DNA of 64,000 nt, taken from positions 242,854 to 306,853 of the forward strand of contig NZ_LMLE01000011.1 in assembly GCF_001422545.1 (NCBI RefSeq). Reading direction: 5' to 3'. The position numbers were made by a program, and so were the translations under genes. The stretch's first letter is position 1. Every line of letters starts with the position of its first letter. Shown piece by piece: positions 54,660-63,539 of the stretch. This stretch comes from Pedobacter sp. Leaf41 (GTDB lineage Bacteria > Bacteroidota > Bacteroidia > Sphingobacteriales > Sphingobacteriaceae). Under the pieces are notes generated by a model. It did not search any database. It was not told where the DNA came from and was given only the letters and a program-made list of their open reading frames with translations.

Positions 54660-54673
54660 TTGATAATTGTCAA
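54660..54673. promoter_or_regulatory. FNR/CRP-like palindrome, site 4
   Basis: TTGATAATTGTCAA matches TTGAC-N4-GTCAA at nine of ten half-site positions. It lies about 130 bp upstream of the pilin -7 box. Confidence 0.35.
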
Positions 54674-54802
54674 TAATAACTTTTATTGGTTATCATATTG
54701 ATAATCAGAGACTTGATAAAATCTCCTAGATGTATTTTATCCTGTCTGTTTTTTAATACTTTATTTGTCTTTTTTAATATTTTTTTGGAATAAAATTCGA
54801 AA

Positions 54803-54810
54803 TACCTTTG
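54803..54810 (+). promoter_or_regulatory. -7 box of the pilin gene
   Basis: TACCTTTG is an exact TAnnTTTG match. A TTTG lies 15 bp upstream (54784-54787). The start codon is 112 bp downstream, so the pilin message has an unusually long leader. Confidence 0.5.
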
Positions 54811-54922
54811 CACTCCGTTCAGAACAGAAAGTAACTAAAAATTTACAAAGAAAATCAGGTGATTTTTGAATTGAGGGGAACACAAAAATAAAATAAAAAA
54901 CAAAAAAAGCAACATAAAAGAC

Positions 54923-55459
54923 ATGAAATTAATCATCGCAACCATCGCAACCATCCTAGTATTTACTTTCCAACAAAAAGCATCAGCTCAAGCAGACAAC
55001 GCAACATTAAACATTCGTTTGTATCCAATACAAACCATCACGGTAAACCCTGCACAAAAACTTGTTAACCTTGATTACAAAACAACTGCTGATTACACTA
55101 ATGGTGTAAGTTCAACACAAAACGATCACCTTACCGTATATTCAACAGGTGCATTCGTAGTAAAAGTAAAATCAGCAGCTGCAACATTGCAAGGAAGTAA
55201 AGCATCGATTGATGCAAGTGATGTAACCATTACGCCAATAGCAGGTACTACTAATCAGCTTACAAACGCAGTTTACAATGCCCGTAGCTTAAGCAATAAC
55301 GATCAGCCGATCATCACCAGTACTACCGGAAGTGTAAACAAAAATTTCAACATCACTTACAAAGCTGCAGGTGCTGAGAAATTTGTAGATAAATATTTCA
55401 AAACTGAAAACCCTACAGTTTACAGCACAGTAGTGACCTACACAATTGAGGCAAACTAA
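54923..55459 (+). CDS. Major pilin-like subunit of the fibre operon
   Basis: The 178-residue protein has a signal peptide (1-22, ending ASAQ) and a single beta-rich domain with no cysteines. The middle (ADYTNGVSSTQNDHLTVYST...ASDVTITPIAG) is clearly homologous to the C-terminal domain of the 339-residue protein two genes later. It is followed by a terminator before the chaperone gene, as expected when the pilin is made in excess. The family resembles DUF4402-type pilins, but this is inference. Confidence 0.75.
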   Translation: MKLIIATIATILVFTFQQKASAQADNATLNIRLYPIQTITVNPAQKLVNLDYKTTADYTNGVSSTQNDHLTVYSTGAFVVKVKSAAATLQGSKASIDASDVTITPIAGTTNQLTNAVYNARSLSNNDQPIITSTTGSVNKNFNITYKAAGAEKFVDKYFKTENPTVYSTVVTYTIEAN

Positions 55460-55476
55460 AATAATACCATTCAAGG

Positions 55477-55512
55477 AAGGCAACGGTGGAACAATCCATT
55501 GTTGCCTTTTTT
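55477..55512 (+). terminator. Attenuator after the pilin gene
   Basis: A 13-bp stem (AAGGCAACGGTGG / CCATTGTTGCCTT, two G-T pairs) with a 6-nt loop and a T-run to 55512, between the pilin stop and the chaperone start. It would keep most transcription on the pilin. Confidence 0.85.
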
Positions 55513-55540
55513 GTATATTTGCCATCTAGTCCCTGCCTTC

Positions 55541-56335
55541 ATGAAAAGACATTTTACTCTACTTACCTTTACTTTATTGCTTTTTACAATTAAAGCATTA
55601 GCACAAACAGGTCTTTCAGTAACTCCACCTAGAGTTTACTTTACGGTTGATAAGGGGCAATCTCAGAAGCAAATTGTGACAGTGAGTAACGTGAGCAAAA
55701 CCACTGCGTTAGATTTAAGTGTTTCGTTAAGCGATTGGGCATACGATATTAAAGGTAACAACAACATTTTCGAAGCAGGCTCTACCGCCGGATCTTGTGC
55801 AAACTGGGTATCGGTATTGCCATCCTCTTTTTTCTCATTGGGCCCTGGTGAGCAGAAAGATATCGAATTGCAGGTAAGTCCTCCGGCAAATCTTATGGAT
55901 ACACTCCCTGTGCATACTGCAATGCTTTATGTTACTCAACTCAACCCTTTTGATGATGTGAGCGAGAAGGGCGCAAATATTAAGGTCGCCATTAGAACAG
56001 GCATCAAATTGTATCAGCGTTTTCCGACTACCCGGCGTCCCGATTTGGATATTGTGGGTTTCGCCATCAACAAGAAATTGCTCACTTTAAAATTCGTTAA
56101 CATAGGAAACGTTTGGGCTGATGGCACAGCAACATGCGAACTGCTCGAACGTAAATCGGGGAAGAAAACCATGCTAAAGGATGTTATATTCTACTCTGTT
56201 CCTGGTAATAACAGGGAAATATTTTTCGAGCTTCCCGCCGATTTAGCAAAAGGAGAATATGTAGCATCTTCCATACTCAACTATGGCGAAGATTCGACCG
56301 TAAAACTAGCAGAACTGGAGTTTAATCATGAATAA
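55541..56335 (+). CDS. Periplasmic pilus chaperone (PapD-like)
   Basis: The ATG at 55541 gives a clean signal peptide (ending KALAQ); the earlier start at 55499 lies in the terminator stem. The 264-residue protein has two Ig-like domains. The first starts LSVTPPRVYFTVDKGQ with a SLSDW strand, and includes PSSFFSLGPGEQKDIELQV and VHTAMLYVTQL, a PapD-type layout. It would donate a strand to the pilin subunits. It overlaps the next gene by 8 nt. Confidence 0.8.
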   Translation: MKRHFTLLTFTLLLFTIKALAQTGLSVTPPRVYFTVDKGQSQKQIVTVSNVSKTTALDLSVSLSDWAYDIKGNNNIFEAGSTAGSCANWVSVLPSSFFSLGPGEQKDIELQVSPPANLMDTLPVHTAMLYVTQLNPFDDVSEKGANIKVAIRTGIKLYQRFPTTRRPDLDIVGFAINKKLLTLKFVNIGNVWADGTATCELLERKSGKKTMLKDVIFYSVPGNNREIFFELPADLAKGEYVASSILNYGEDSTVKLAELEFNHE

Positions 56336-57347
56336 ACGTTTCTTCATTTGCTGCCTGTTTTTTACAGTGCTTTTCTCCATGTGCAGGGTTGATAGTTTTG
56401 CACAGGCTAGAATCGGCGCCAGCAATCAAAATTATATTTCAGTAGCCACTTCTAAAGATCAAACCTTTAGTAATGCCTACCAGGTTCAGCTCGATGTACT
56501 AGGAATTTTAAGAAACTACCCGAACTGGAGTTTGGGAATGATTCTCTTGCAACCTATTACAAACAGCGAGGGCAAAACGTTTCCTTTTAATAAGCTTAAG
56601 CTCAAGCTAAGTGCAGTTAACGGTACAACTTTTCAGCAAATAGGCAGCGGAACTACACCAATCCCTTTATCTACTCCAGGAACACAATCTTTACTCATCA
56701 ATTCGTCTAAATATGCCTTGAGTACCGAGTGGTATGAGTTTTATAAAAGCATTGTTTTTACGGTTGATTTGGTTTTAGAAGGTGGAACTTATATGGATGC
56801 GCTGAAATCATGGCAGGCTTATTCACTCAATATCGCATTTGTACTTTTAGATAGAAATGGCAATGAGCTTGGGCGTTCCAGTGCCGTGAACGGAATGCAA
56901 ATCCGTCCGGATGGCAGTTATCAATCGCCAGCGAGCTATGGAATTCAGGTGCAAGACAACGCCAGATCAGCTCTGCTCGAACTTAAAACCATGAACGATT
57001 ATGCCAATGGCGCATCAGTAAGCTATGCCAATGGCTTAAGCGTAACTGCTGCCACGCCTTATGCTATTCAGGTAAGAATGGGAAGTGCGAATTTTAGTTC
57101 GGGCAAAAATTCGCTTCCAGTTTCTGTTGCTAACTTGAATTTAATTCCTGCAACGGGTGGGACTGGAGGCAGCATTACCCTTTCTGAAACTGCTCAAACC
57201 ATATTAAATGGGGGTGCAATGACGTCTTCATCACAGCTATATCGCTATAATGTTCGTTACTTCACCAAGGCTAATGATGCCAGACTGAATAATGCTGTGC
57301 CTGATTCTTACAGCGGCTTAGTGATTTACGAGATTATTCCACAGTAA
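56328..57347 (+). CDS. Two-domain tip/minor pilin-like protein
   Basis: The 339-residue protein has a signal peptide (about 1-25). The N-terminal part (about 30-200) is a unique beta-rich domain. The C-terminal part (about 210-339) is a pilin domain sharing DY-NG-S...L-V-----V-V with the 178-residue pilin. This receptor-domain-plus-pilin-domain layout resembles tip adhesins such as FimH, although the sequence is unrelated. It overlaps the chaperone gene and is 7 bp from the usher-like gene. Confidence 0.72.
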   Translation: MNKRFFICCLFFTVLFSMCRVDSFAQARIGASNQNYISVATSKDQTFSNAYQVQLDVLGILRNYPNWSLGMILLQPITNSEGKTFPFNKLKLKLSAVNGTTFQQIGSGTTPIPLSTPGTQSLLINSSKYALSTEWYEFYKSIVFTVDLVLEGGTYMDALKSWQAYSLNIAFVLLDRNGNELGRSSAVNGMQIRPDGSYQSPASYGIQVQDNARSALLELKTMNDYANGASVSYANGLSVTAATPYAIQVRMGSANFSSGKNSLPVSVANLNLIPATGGTGGSITLSETAQTILNGGAMTSSSQLYRYNVRYFTKANDARLNNAVPDSYSGLVIYEIIPQ

Positions 57348-57354
57348 ACACCTC

Positions 57355-60135
57355 ATGCTTCGATCATTTACTAAATCCTTTCTGGTATTTTTTAGTTTGA
57401 CGATATTTTTGTCGACCGCTTTACATGCGCAGCAAAAAGCATTGGTCAGTATTTCTGCGGATACTCTTGTAGAACTGGGAAATGAAAAACTGTTATCACT
57501 GAGTGTAAAAGTATCCAATTCTTCTGCTTCAACTTTTGAGGGATTTATTTCGCCGGTTTTGCCACAAGGCTATAAAAAAGTTGGCGAGCCATTGCTTAAA
57601 GTTAAAATTGCAGCTGGGGCACATAGCTATTTTCCGATTAAATTTCTGGTTCTGAATTCGGCCAATGCTGGCGATGCAAAAATCGTTTTCAATTTAATGG
57701 GTCTCGAAGCCAGATTGCTCGCTTCCTCGTCGGCAACGGTAAATCTTCCGCTTGTTAGGGCCACGGCTTTGGTAGTAAGTACCCCGAGTATTTTATTGAA
57801 AAGCGTAGGCGATTCTATTATTTTAAAGGTAATGGTGCGCAATGCCGGAAATCAGGTGGAAGACCTTAAACTGGTAGCAGCTTTTCCTGGTGGAGAGGGA
57901 GAAAGCAAACAAATTATCGAGCAAAACCTGTTGCTTATTCCTGGGAGCGAAAAGGAAATTCACTTTTCGAAAGTCATTACCAAACAAATTTATCAACTCA
58001 GTAGCTTTTATATTAATGTGGCGGGCCTTTACAAAAACGGAAATCTTTTTGGTAACGGTGTTGCTTTCGTACAAAATGCGGCCGGCGAGAGGCAGTTTGT
58101 TTCCAGCGGTCAGGATCGCACACTCAACCTGCTTGGCGGTACAAACCAAGTTTCACTAATCGGACAAAACTTATTTTCCGATTCTCAATCCTGGCAGCTT
58201 ACCGGAGGAGGTACCACTCAGGTTGGAAACGGGCTCCTCGCTTTCAATGTGGATGCTTATCAATGGCAAAATTTATCTAATCAACCCTTAATTACCAACA
58301 CCTGGTTAAATTATGAAACTAAGAATTATGGTGCAACTGTTGGAAATATTACGGAGAATTTAGAAAGTTTTATTAATGGCAGGGGAGTAAAAGTGTATAC
58401 TAAAAAAGAAGAAAGTAAAGAGGGTTTGGAATTTGGTGCGGTAGAGAAATCATTTAATTTGTTAGGATCAAATTTTGACTACGGTTATGCGGCTTACGCC
58501 AGGTTAAATGCTGGAAATGGCGGTGCTGGTTCGGTAGCAAGCAGCATGATTTTCGATTATTCACCCCTAGATGAAACACGATCGGTATTAACTTCCAATA
58601 CGGTTACATTGTTCAATCGTCAGAAATTTTCTTTAAACGCAACGGCCGGGGGTGGTTTGTCGCAAAATCTTAATGATATAAGCGACATCAAGCCGTCATT
58701 ATCATTGGGCGCAAATATGAATGGTGCGATAGGGAAGTTTAGTTTTACCAGTAATAACTTCTATTCAAGCGCTTACTATCCCGGAATTCGGCGGGGGGTA
58801 ATGCAGTTTAATGAACGGATAGCCAGGTATTTCGGGAAGCAATATCTTTGGGTGGGTTTCAATTATTATAGTTTTGATCCTCAATATCAACGTGGTTTTA
58901 GCTTCTTCCAAAGGGATTATGCTTTGCAGCGATTAGAATTGGGATGGGCCAGGCCCATTGGGCAGCTAGCAAATTTCACGCTAACGCTTTCCAATGATCA
59001 GGAAAAAGCCTCGTACAATTTTTTAGGCTATGCAAAGGGAAGTCTCAATGCTATCCGTTTAAATGAATCGATAAACTGGCACAGCAGAAATTTCAAACAA
59101 AACATATTTTTATCGTTAGAAAACGGATTTGCCAATTATTCATCAAAGAACAATTTTCAGCTCAGGATGAATGCCAATTGGTCTCATCCGTGGTTCAATC
59201 TTAATGTATTCTATCAACGCGGAAGCTTTTTAATTGCAGAAACATTTCAGGGAAATCCTCAGGAAGATATTTCACGTTTCAGTATTAGTCCTTCTTTCCG
59301 CCATACCATTTTAAAAGGCAAGCTTAAGCTAGAGGCTGGCATAATATTTTACCGGGATGGATTTTTTGGTAATAACACCACTTATACCGCAAGAAGTGAA
59401 TTTCAAATTAGTCAGAAAAGCTCTTTTTATATTGGTAGCTATCAGTATCAATACAGCAACATGCTCACCAGGTCTACTTTTAGAAGTTTACAGGCAGGCA
59501 TAACGCAAAAACTTCCAACGCCAAAGCAACATATCACGGGTAAAAAAGGCGATATGGAAATATTATTTTTTATTGATGAGAATCAAAATGAAATTTTTGA
59601 TGCGGGGGAAATTCCTGCAAAAAATGTAAACGTACTCATCAATAGAACCTTATTTGTAGTTCCTGTGGATGGAAAAATAAAATATAACAAAGTACCGTAC
59701 GGTAGCTATGTCATTAATATGCCTTTGCAAAACGGCTATCAAATCGACCCGCAGACGGTTACTATCGATCAGAAAAAAACTATACTTGCCATACCGCTTC
59801 AGCGAAATGGAAATGTTGCCGGAATGGTAAACGTTTTATATGAAGAGAACAAAAGCGTAGAAACCGTAATTTCTCTTGCAGAAATAAATGTTTCTTTTGT
59901 TAATGATAAAGGAATTATTCGTTCGGTTAAAACTGGCGAAAAGGGCGATTATTCGATAAACCTTCCACTAGGTAACTACAAAGTTTATCCCGAAAGCAAA
60001 AACCTCCCGCTAAATACTGCTTATGTTTTGCCGCCTAAATCGATCACGGTTTCTAATGGGCAAACCACCAAAGTAGAAACTATAACTTTGAAAGTGAAGG
60101 AAAGAAAGGTGGAGATAAAAAGGTTTAAAAACTAA
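57355..60135 (+). CDS. Usher-like outer-membrane barrel protein
   Basis: The 926-residue protein has a signal peptide (ending LHAQQ), two Ig-like domains (about 27-235), a long beta-barrel region (about 245-715, many alternating aromatic strands), and two small C-terminal beta domains (about 730-830 and 835-920; FFIDENQNEIFDAGE...VNVLINRT, an SdrD/Cna-B-like pattern). The N-domain/barrel/C-domains order mirrors the chaperone-usher secretion pore, but I see no direct sequence match to PapC. It is the last gene of the fibre operon. Confidence 0.68.
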   Translation: MLRSFTKSFLVFFSLTIFLSTALHAQQKALVSISADTLVELGNEKLLSLSVKVSNSSASTFEGFISPVLPQGYKKVGEPLLKVKIAAGAHSYFPIKFLVLNSANAGDAKIVFNLMGLEARLLASSSATVNLPLVRATALVVSTPSILLKSVGDSIILKVMVRNAGNQVEDLKLVAAFPGGEGESKQIIEQNLLLIPGSEKEIHFSKVITKQIYQLSSFYINVAGLYKNGNLFGNGVAFVQNAAGERQFVSSGQDRTLNLLGGTNQVSLIGQNLFSDSQSWQLTGGGTTQVGNGLLAFNVDAYQWQNLSNQPLITNTWLNYETKNYGATVGNITENLESFINGRGVKVYTKKEESKEGLEFGAVEKSFNLLGSNFDYGYAAYARLNAGNGGAGSVASSMIFDYSPLDETRSVLTSNTVTLFNRQKFSLNATAGGGLSQNLNDISDIKPSLSLGANMNGAIGKFSFTSNNFYSSAYYPGIRRGVMQFNERIARYFGKQYLWVGFNYYSFDPQYQRGFSFFQRDYALQRLELGWARPIGQLANFTLTLSNDQEKASYNFLGYAKGSLNAIRLNESINWHSRNFKQNIFLSLENGFANYSSKNNFQLRMNANWSHPWFNLNVFYQRGSFLIAETFQGNPQEDISRFSISPSFRHTILKGKLKLEAGIIFYRDGFFGNNTTYTARSEFQISQKSSFYIGSYQYQYSNMLTRSTFRSLQAGITQKLPTPKQHITGKKGDMEILFFIDENQNEIFDAGEIPAKNVNVLINRTLFVVPVDGKIKYNKVPYGSYVINMPLQNGYQIDPQTVTIDQKKTILAIPLQRNGNVAGMVNVLYEENKSVETVISLAEINVSFVNDKGIIRSVKTGEKGDYSINLPLGNYKVYPESKNLPLNTAYVLPPKSITVSNGQTTKVETITLKVKERKVEIKRFKN

Positions 60136-60136
60136 A

Positions 60137-60195
60137 AAATCATATATCAGTTGAGGAATTGTTTTTTAGGGAATTCAACGTTTGATATATGATTT
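60137..60195 (+). terminator. Large hairpin after the fibre operon
   Basis: Perfect 13-bp arms (AAATCATATATCA / TGATATATGATTT) with inner GTTGA/TCAAC pairing, starting 2 bp after the usher-like stop. Confidence 0.7.
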
Positions 60196-60504
60196 CAGAT
60201 ATTTTTGAACATGAATCTTCACTCATAAGAACCAGGTACAAAGATGTAACAGTTGGATCGATAAAAAGTTTTTTTTACATCAACCTGCTGGTTTTTTACA
60301 TGAAACCAAATCGAGGTTTAGGCTGACCAATTCAACGGCAGTTGAGTTTTGAAATAAATCCTAATCATCTCTGTAAGCAACAAGAATTAAAATATTTTTT
60401 CGAAAGATTGAATTTCAGGTTTTAATGCCAGGATTTATTGGTCTGAGTTGTTGCAGGTGTCTTAATTTTTACGTTAATTTTTAATGTGCTTTCAAATGCT
60501 TTAT

Positions 60505-60523
60505 TAACTTTGCAAACGTTTGC
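60505..60523 (+). promoter_or_regulatory. -7 box and overlapping palindrome before GNAT-pgk
   Basis: TAACTTTG (exact TAnnTTTG) runs into the perfect 12-bp palindrome GCAAACGTTTGC. An operator just downstream of -7 would block transcription. The GNAT start is 56 bp further on. The AACGTT core is like LacI-family operators. Confidence 0.5.
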
Positions 60524-60579
60524 GAAGCCGATTAAATATCATTTTACACTGGGAATCTGCTGCTTGCTACTCATAAGCT

Positions 60580-61011
60580 ATGGTTAAATTTATTCTTCCG
60601 GAAGAGGTGCTGCCCTTGAGAAGTTTGGTTCTAAGAAATGGAAAACCCTTAACTGAATGTGAATTCGAGGGCGACAGAAACTACGATACCTTTCATCTCG
60701 GTTATGTGGAAAATGATAAGATCAGATCGATTGCCAGCCTAATGCGAAACGATTACTTCCCTGAAGAAGGAGAGGGTTATCAGTTGAGGGGAATGGCTAC
60801 CCACCCCGATTTTGGCGGGAGAGGCTATGGCGCTGCATTAATTAATTTTGCTGTAGAATACCTGAAAGAATATCAAACCGATTATTTATGGTGCAATGCC
60901 CGAAGCAGTGCTGCAACATTTTATAAAAAATTGGGTTTTATAAACGAGTCGCCAGAATTTGATATACCCGGAATTGGCTTCCATTATGAAATGAGACTAA
61001 AACTAAAATAA
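60580..61011 (+). CDS. GNAT-family N-acetyltransferase
   Basis: The 143-residue protein has a GNAT fold with the acetyl-CoA loop QLRGMATHPDFGGRGYGAAL (about 67-86, R/QxxGxG/A as GGRGYG) and the C-terminal NARSSAATFYKKLGF block. The acceptor is unknown. It lies 9 bp upstream of pgk and probably shares its promoter, an unusual partner for a glycolytic gene. Confidence 0.88.
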   Translation: MVKFILPEEVLPLRSLVLRNGKPLTECEFEGDRNYDTFHLGYVENDKIRSIASLMRNDYFPEEGEGYQLRGMATHPDFGGRGYGAALINFAVEYLKEYQTDYLWCNARSSAATFYKKLGFINESPEFDIPGIGFHYEMRLKLK

Positions 61012-61020
61012 AATATAAAC

Positions 61021-62214
61021 ATGAAAACGATTGACCAATTAGATTTTAAAGATAAAAAAGCGCTCATCAGAGTAGATTTTAATGTTCCCTTAGATGATGA
61101 TTTTAAAATTACCGATGATAAAAGGATGCGTGCTGCTTTGCCTACCATTACCAAAATTTTAAACGATGGCGGATCGGTGGTTTTAATGTCGCACTTAGGC
61201 AGACCAAAAGATGGTCCAACTGATAAATATTCTTTAAAACATATTCTTGGCGATCTATCTCGCATGCTCGATCTTGAGGTTAAATTCGCTGATGATTGCA
61301 TTGGAGAAAGTGCCGTTAATCAAGCGAAAAATCTTTTCCCAGGAGAGGTTTTATTGTTAGAAAATTTACGTTTTTACAAAGAAGAAGAAAAAGGTGATGT
61401 CGCTTTTGCAGAGAAGCTCTCGAAATTGGGTAACGTATATGTAAATGATGCCTTCGGAACTGCGCACAGAGCACATGCGTCTACGTCAATTATTGCGCAA
61501 TTTTTTCCTGATGCAAAATACTTTGGTTATTTAATGGCCTCTGAAGTAGAAAATGCTGAGAAAATTTTAAATCATGCTGAACGTCCGTTCACCGCAATTA
61601 TGGGCGGTGCAAAGGTTTCCGATAAAATCTTATTGATTGAAAAGTTATTGGATAAAGTTGATAACATCATTATTGGTGGTGGGATGGCTTACACATTTGC
61701 TAAAGCGCAGGGTGGCGAGATAGGTACATCATTATTAGAAGCTGATAAGCAAGAGCTTTCTTTGGAGCTTGTAGAAAAAGCTAAAGCGAAAGGGGTTAAT
61801 TTAATTCTTCCTGTTGATACCGTAATCGCTGATAAATTTGCCAACGATGCTGATAAGAAAGATGTAGATTCTGGTCAAATCCCAACTGATTGGATGGGAT
61901 TAGATATTGGTCCAAAATCGGTAGCCTTGTTTCAGGATGTAATCAAAAACTCTAAAACATTATTATGGAATGGCCCAATGGGTGTTTTCGAAATGGAAAA
62001 CTTTCAGGCAGGTACAAAAGCGGTTGCTGATGCGGTTGTGGCTGCAACGAAAAATAATGGTGCTTTCTCATTAATTGGTGGTGGCGATTCTGCTGCGGCA
62101 ATTGCTAAATTTGGTTTGGAAGACGAAGTGAGTTATGTGTCTACCGGTGGTGGTGCATTGTTAGAGTATATGGAAGGTAAAGAGTTGCCAGGTGTTAAGG
62201 CAATAAACGAATAA
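61021..62214 (+). CDS. pgk: Phosphoglycerate kinase
   Basis: The 397-residue enzyme makes ATP and 3-phosphoglycerate from 1,3-bisphosphoglycerate. It shows [11 protein letters not shown] (about 17-27), [34 protein letters not shown] and the C-terminal [13 protein letters not shown] nucleotide-binding block. Length and order of motifs are standard. It is followed by a strong terminator. Confidence 0.96.
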   Translation: MKTIDQLDFKDKKALIRVDFNVPLDDDFKITDDKRMRAALPTITKILNDGGSVVLMSHLGRPKDGPTDKYSLKHILGDLSRMLDLEVKFADDCIGESAVNQAKNLFPGEVLLLENLRFYKEEEKGDVAFAEKLSKLGNVYVNDAFGTAHRAHASTSIIAQFFPDAKYFGYLMASEVENAEKILNHAERPFTAIMGGAKVSDKILLIEKLLDKVDNIIIGGGMAYTFAKAQGGEIGTSLLEADKQELSLELVEKAKAKGVNLILPVDTVIADKFANDADKKDVDSGQIPTDWMGLDIGPKSVALFQDVIKNSKTLLWNGPMGVFEMENFQAGTKAVADAVVAATKNNGAFSLIGGGDSAAAIAKFGLEDEVSYVSTGGGALLEYMEGKELPGVKAINE

Positions 62215-62236
62215 ATAGTAAGTATTACCTTTTATG

Positions 62237-62272
62237 AAAGGCTCCCTCGATTCTCTCGAAGGAGCCTTTTTT
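62237..62272 (+). terminator. Terminator after pgk
   Basis: AAAGGCTCCCTCGA / TCGAAGGAGCCTTT (one mismatch) with a 5-nt loop and a T-run, 22 bp after the pgk stop. Confidence 0.9.
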
Positions 62273-62415
62273 GTTTTCGCTCATTGAAAAGCTGTTTTTG
62301 CTAATCCAACTGCCAGCTCTACTCAGTATCAATATTTATATCGCCAGGTGTGCATAGTTTAGTTCTTGAAATTAATGTAATCGAAAAACAAATTCAATAA
62401 ACTAAACTGTTTGAC

Positions 62416-63333
62416 ATGAAAACGAAATTCAATTTTAAACTATTAGCCCTACTTATGGTAGTGGCATTTTGCACATTTCTAGGTTGCAAAAAAGAGATTG
62501 CCCAACAAGGATTAAAAGGTGAGCCTGGCATAGCGGGGCCTGCAGGCAGTACGGTATTAAGTGGAAATGGTGGTCCAGATGCGACATTAGGTAAACTAGG
62601 CGATTTTTATCTAGATCTAGCCGTAGGTAACTTTTATGGGCCAAAAAAAGCTGAGGGATGGGGAACGCCGTTTTCGATGAAAGGGGCAGCTGGGTTAGCT
62701 GGGGCTACCGGGGCAACTGGAGCAACAGGAGCTGCTGGTGCAAACGGTACTAACGGCATTAATGGAACCAACGGTGCGCCAGGAAGTAAAATTTTAAATG
62801 GAACAGTTACGCCAGCTGCCGATTTGGGTGCGGTGGGCGACTATTACCTGGATAAGACAAGCTATAATTTATACGGGCCGAAAACAGAAACCGGCTGGGG
62901 TGTTGCGCTTTCATTGAAAGGAACAGCTAATGTAATTTACTCGGGCTGGAATTATGCCAAAAACTTTAGAGATACTACAATTGATGCTTCATTGCTTCGA
63001 ATAGGCGATCTTATGGCGCCGGCATTAACTACCTCAATTTTGAACTCCGGTTCAATACAGGTTTATTTGGATTTCGGTGGAGGAGTTTATCCTTTGCCAT
63101 ATACATCTTTTGCAGGCTCAAAACTCAGTACTATCAATTATATGCCAAGATTGGGTAGGTTTACCTTTAGCCGTTTTACTACAGATAATAGCAGATCAGT
63201 TGCGCTATCTACAGTAATTCAATATCGCTATGTCATTATTCCTGGCGGCACCGCAACAGCAGTTGCCAAAGAAAATAAAATTGATATGAAAAACTATCAG
63301 GCCGTAGCCAAATTTTACGGTATCGGCAACTAG
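62416..63333 (+). CDS. Collagen-like repeat lipoprotein
   Basis: The 305-residue protein has a lipoprotein signal with Cys24 (TFLGCKK). A short Gly-x-y stretch at 33-44 and a longer one at 90-123 (GATGATGAAGANG-type) flank a duplicated 30-residue module: GKLGDFYLDLAVGNFYGPK-(11) and GAVGDYYLDKTSYNLYGPK-(11), at about 59 and 138. The C-terminal part (about 175-305) is an unrecognised globular domain. It is probably surface-exposed; no binding partner can be read. Confidence 0.85.
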   Translation: MKTKFNFKLLALLMVVAFCTFLGCKKEIAQQGLKGEPGIAGPAGSTVLSGNGGPDATLGKLGDFYLDLAVGNFYGPKKAEGWGTPFSMKGAAGLAGATGATGATGAAGANGTNGINGTNGAPGSKILNGTVTPAADLGAVGDYYLDKTSYNLYGPKTETGWGVALSLKGTANVIYSGWNYAKNFRDTTIDASLLRIGDLMAPALTTSILNSGSIQVYLDFGGGVYPLPYTSFAGSKLSTINYMPRLGRFTFSRFTTDNSRSVALSTVIQYRYVIIPGGTATAVAKENKIDMKNYQAVAKFYGIGN

Positions 63334-63362
63334 ATAACCAAAAAGGTTCGCTCTTATTTTCG

Positions 63363-63386
63363 CCCTGATTACATCCGTAGTCAGGG
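63363..63386 (+). terminator. Terminator after the collagen-like gene
   Basis: A 10-bp stem (CCCTGATTAC / GTAGTCAGGG, one G-T pair) with a 4-nt loop, then a T-rich tract, 29 bp after the stop. Confidence 0.85.
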
Positions 63387-63539
63387 TTTCTTGTTTTGTA
63401 AGGGATAAAATTATTAGCCAATGTTTAGTCAAGCTGGTTTAGTTATTAGAAAATCGTAACAGGATTATAGGTCCCGATTGTCCAATGCTTCTGTGCTTTT
63501 TTTGTAGCTTTAACCCTTCATTAAGGGATCTGATGAGTT

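Larger units (their letters stand above)
54511..54922. other. Control region of the fibre operon
   Basis: The 412-bp gap has no gene. It holds TTGATAATTGTCAA (54660-54673, nine of ten positions of the FNR/CRP-like site), the inverted repeat TTATCA-TAT-TGATAA (54690-54704), an exact -7 box TACCTTTG (54803-54810) and a 112-bp A-rich 5' leader. Confidence 0.5.
60136..60579. other. Gene-free interval between the fibre operon and the GNAT gene
   Basis: The first 60 bp hold the operon hairpin. The rest is AT-rich with no gene. An exact -7 box TAACTTTG lies at 60505-60512 and overlaps the start of a GCAAACGTTTGC palindrome (60512-60523), both likely controlling the GNAT-pgk pair. Confidence 0.5.

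Noticed and set aside
63205-63432. Minus-strand ORFs after the collagen-like gene
   Set aside because: They cross the terminator and the 3' end of a convincing gene; no domain is visible.
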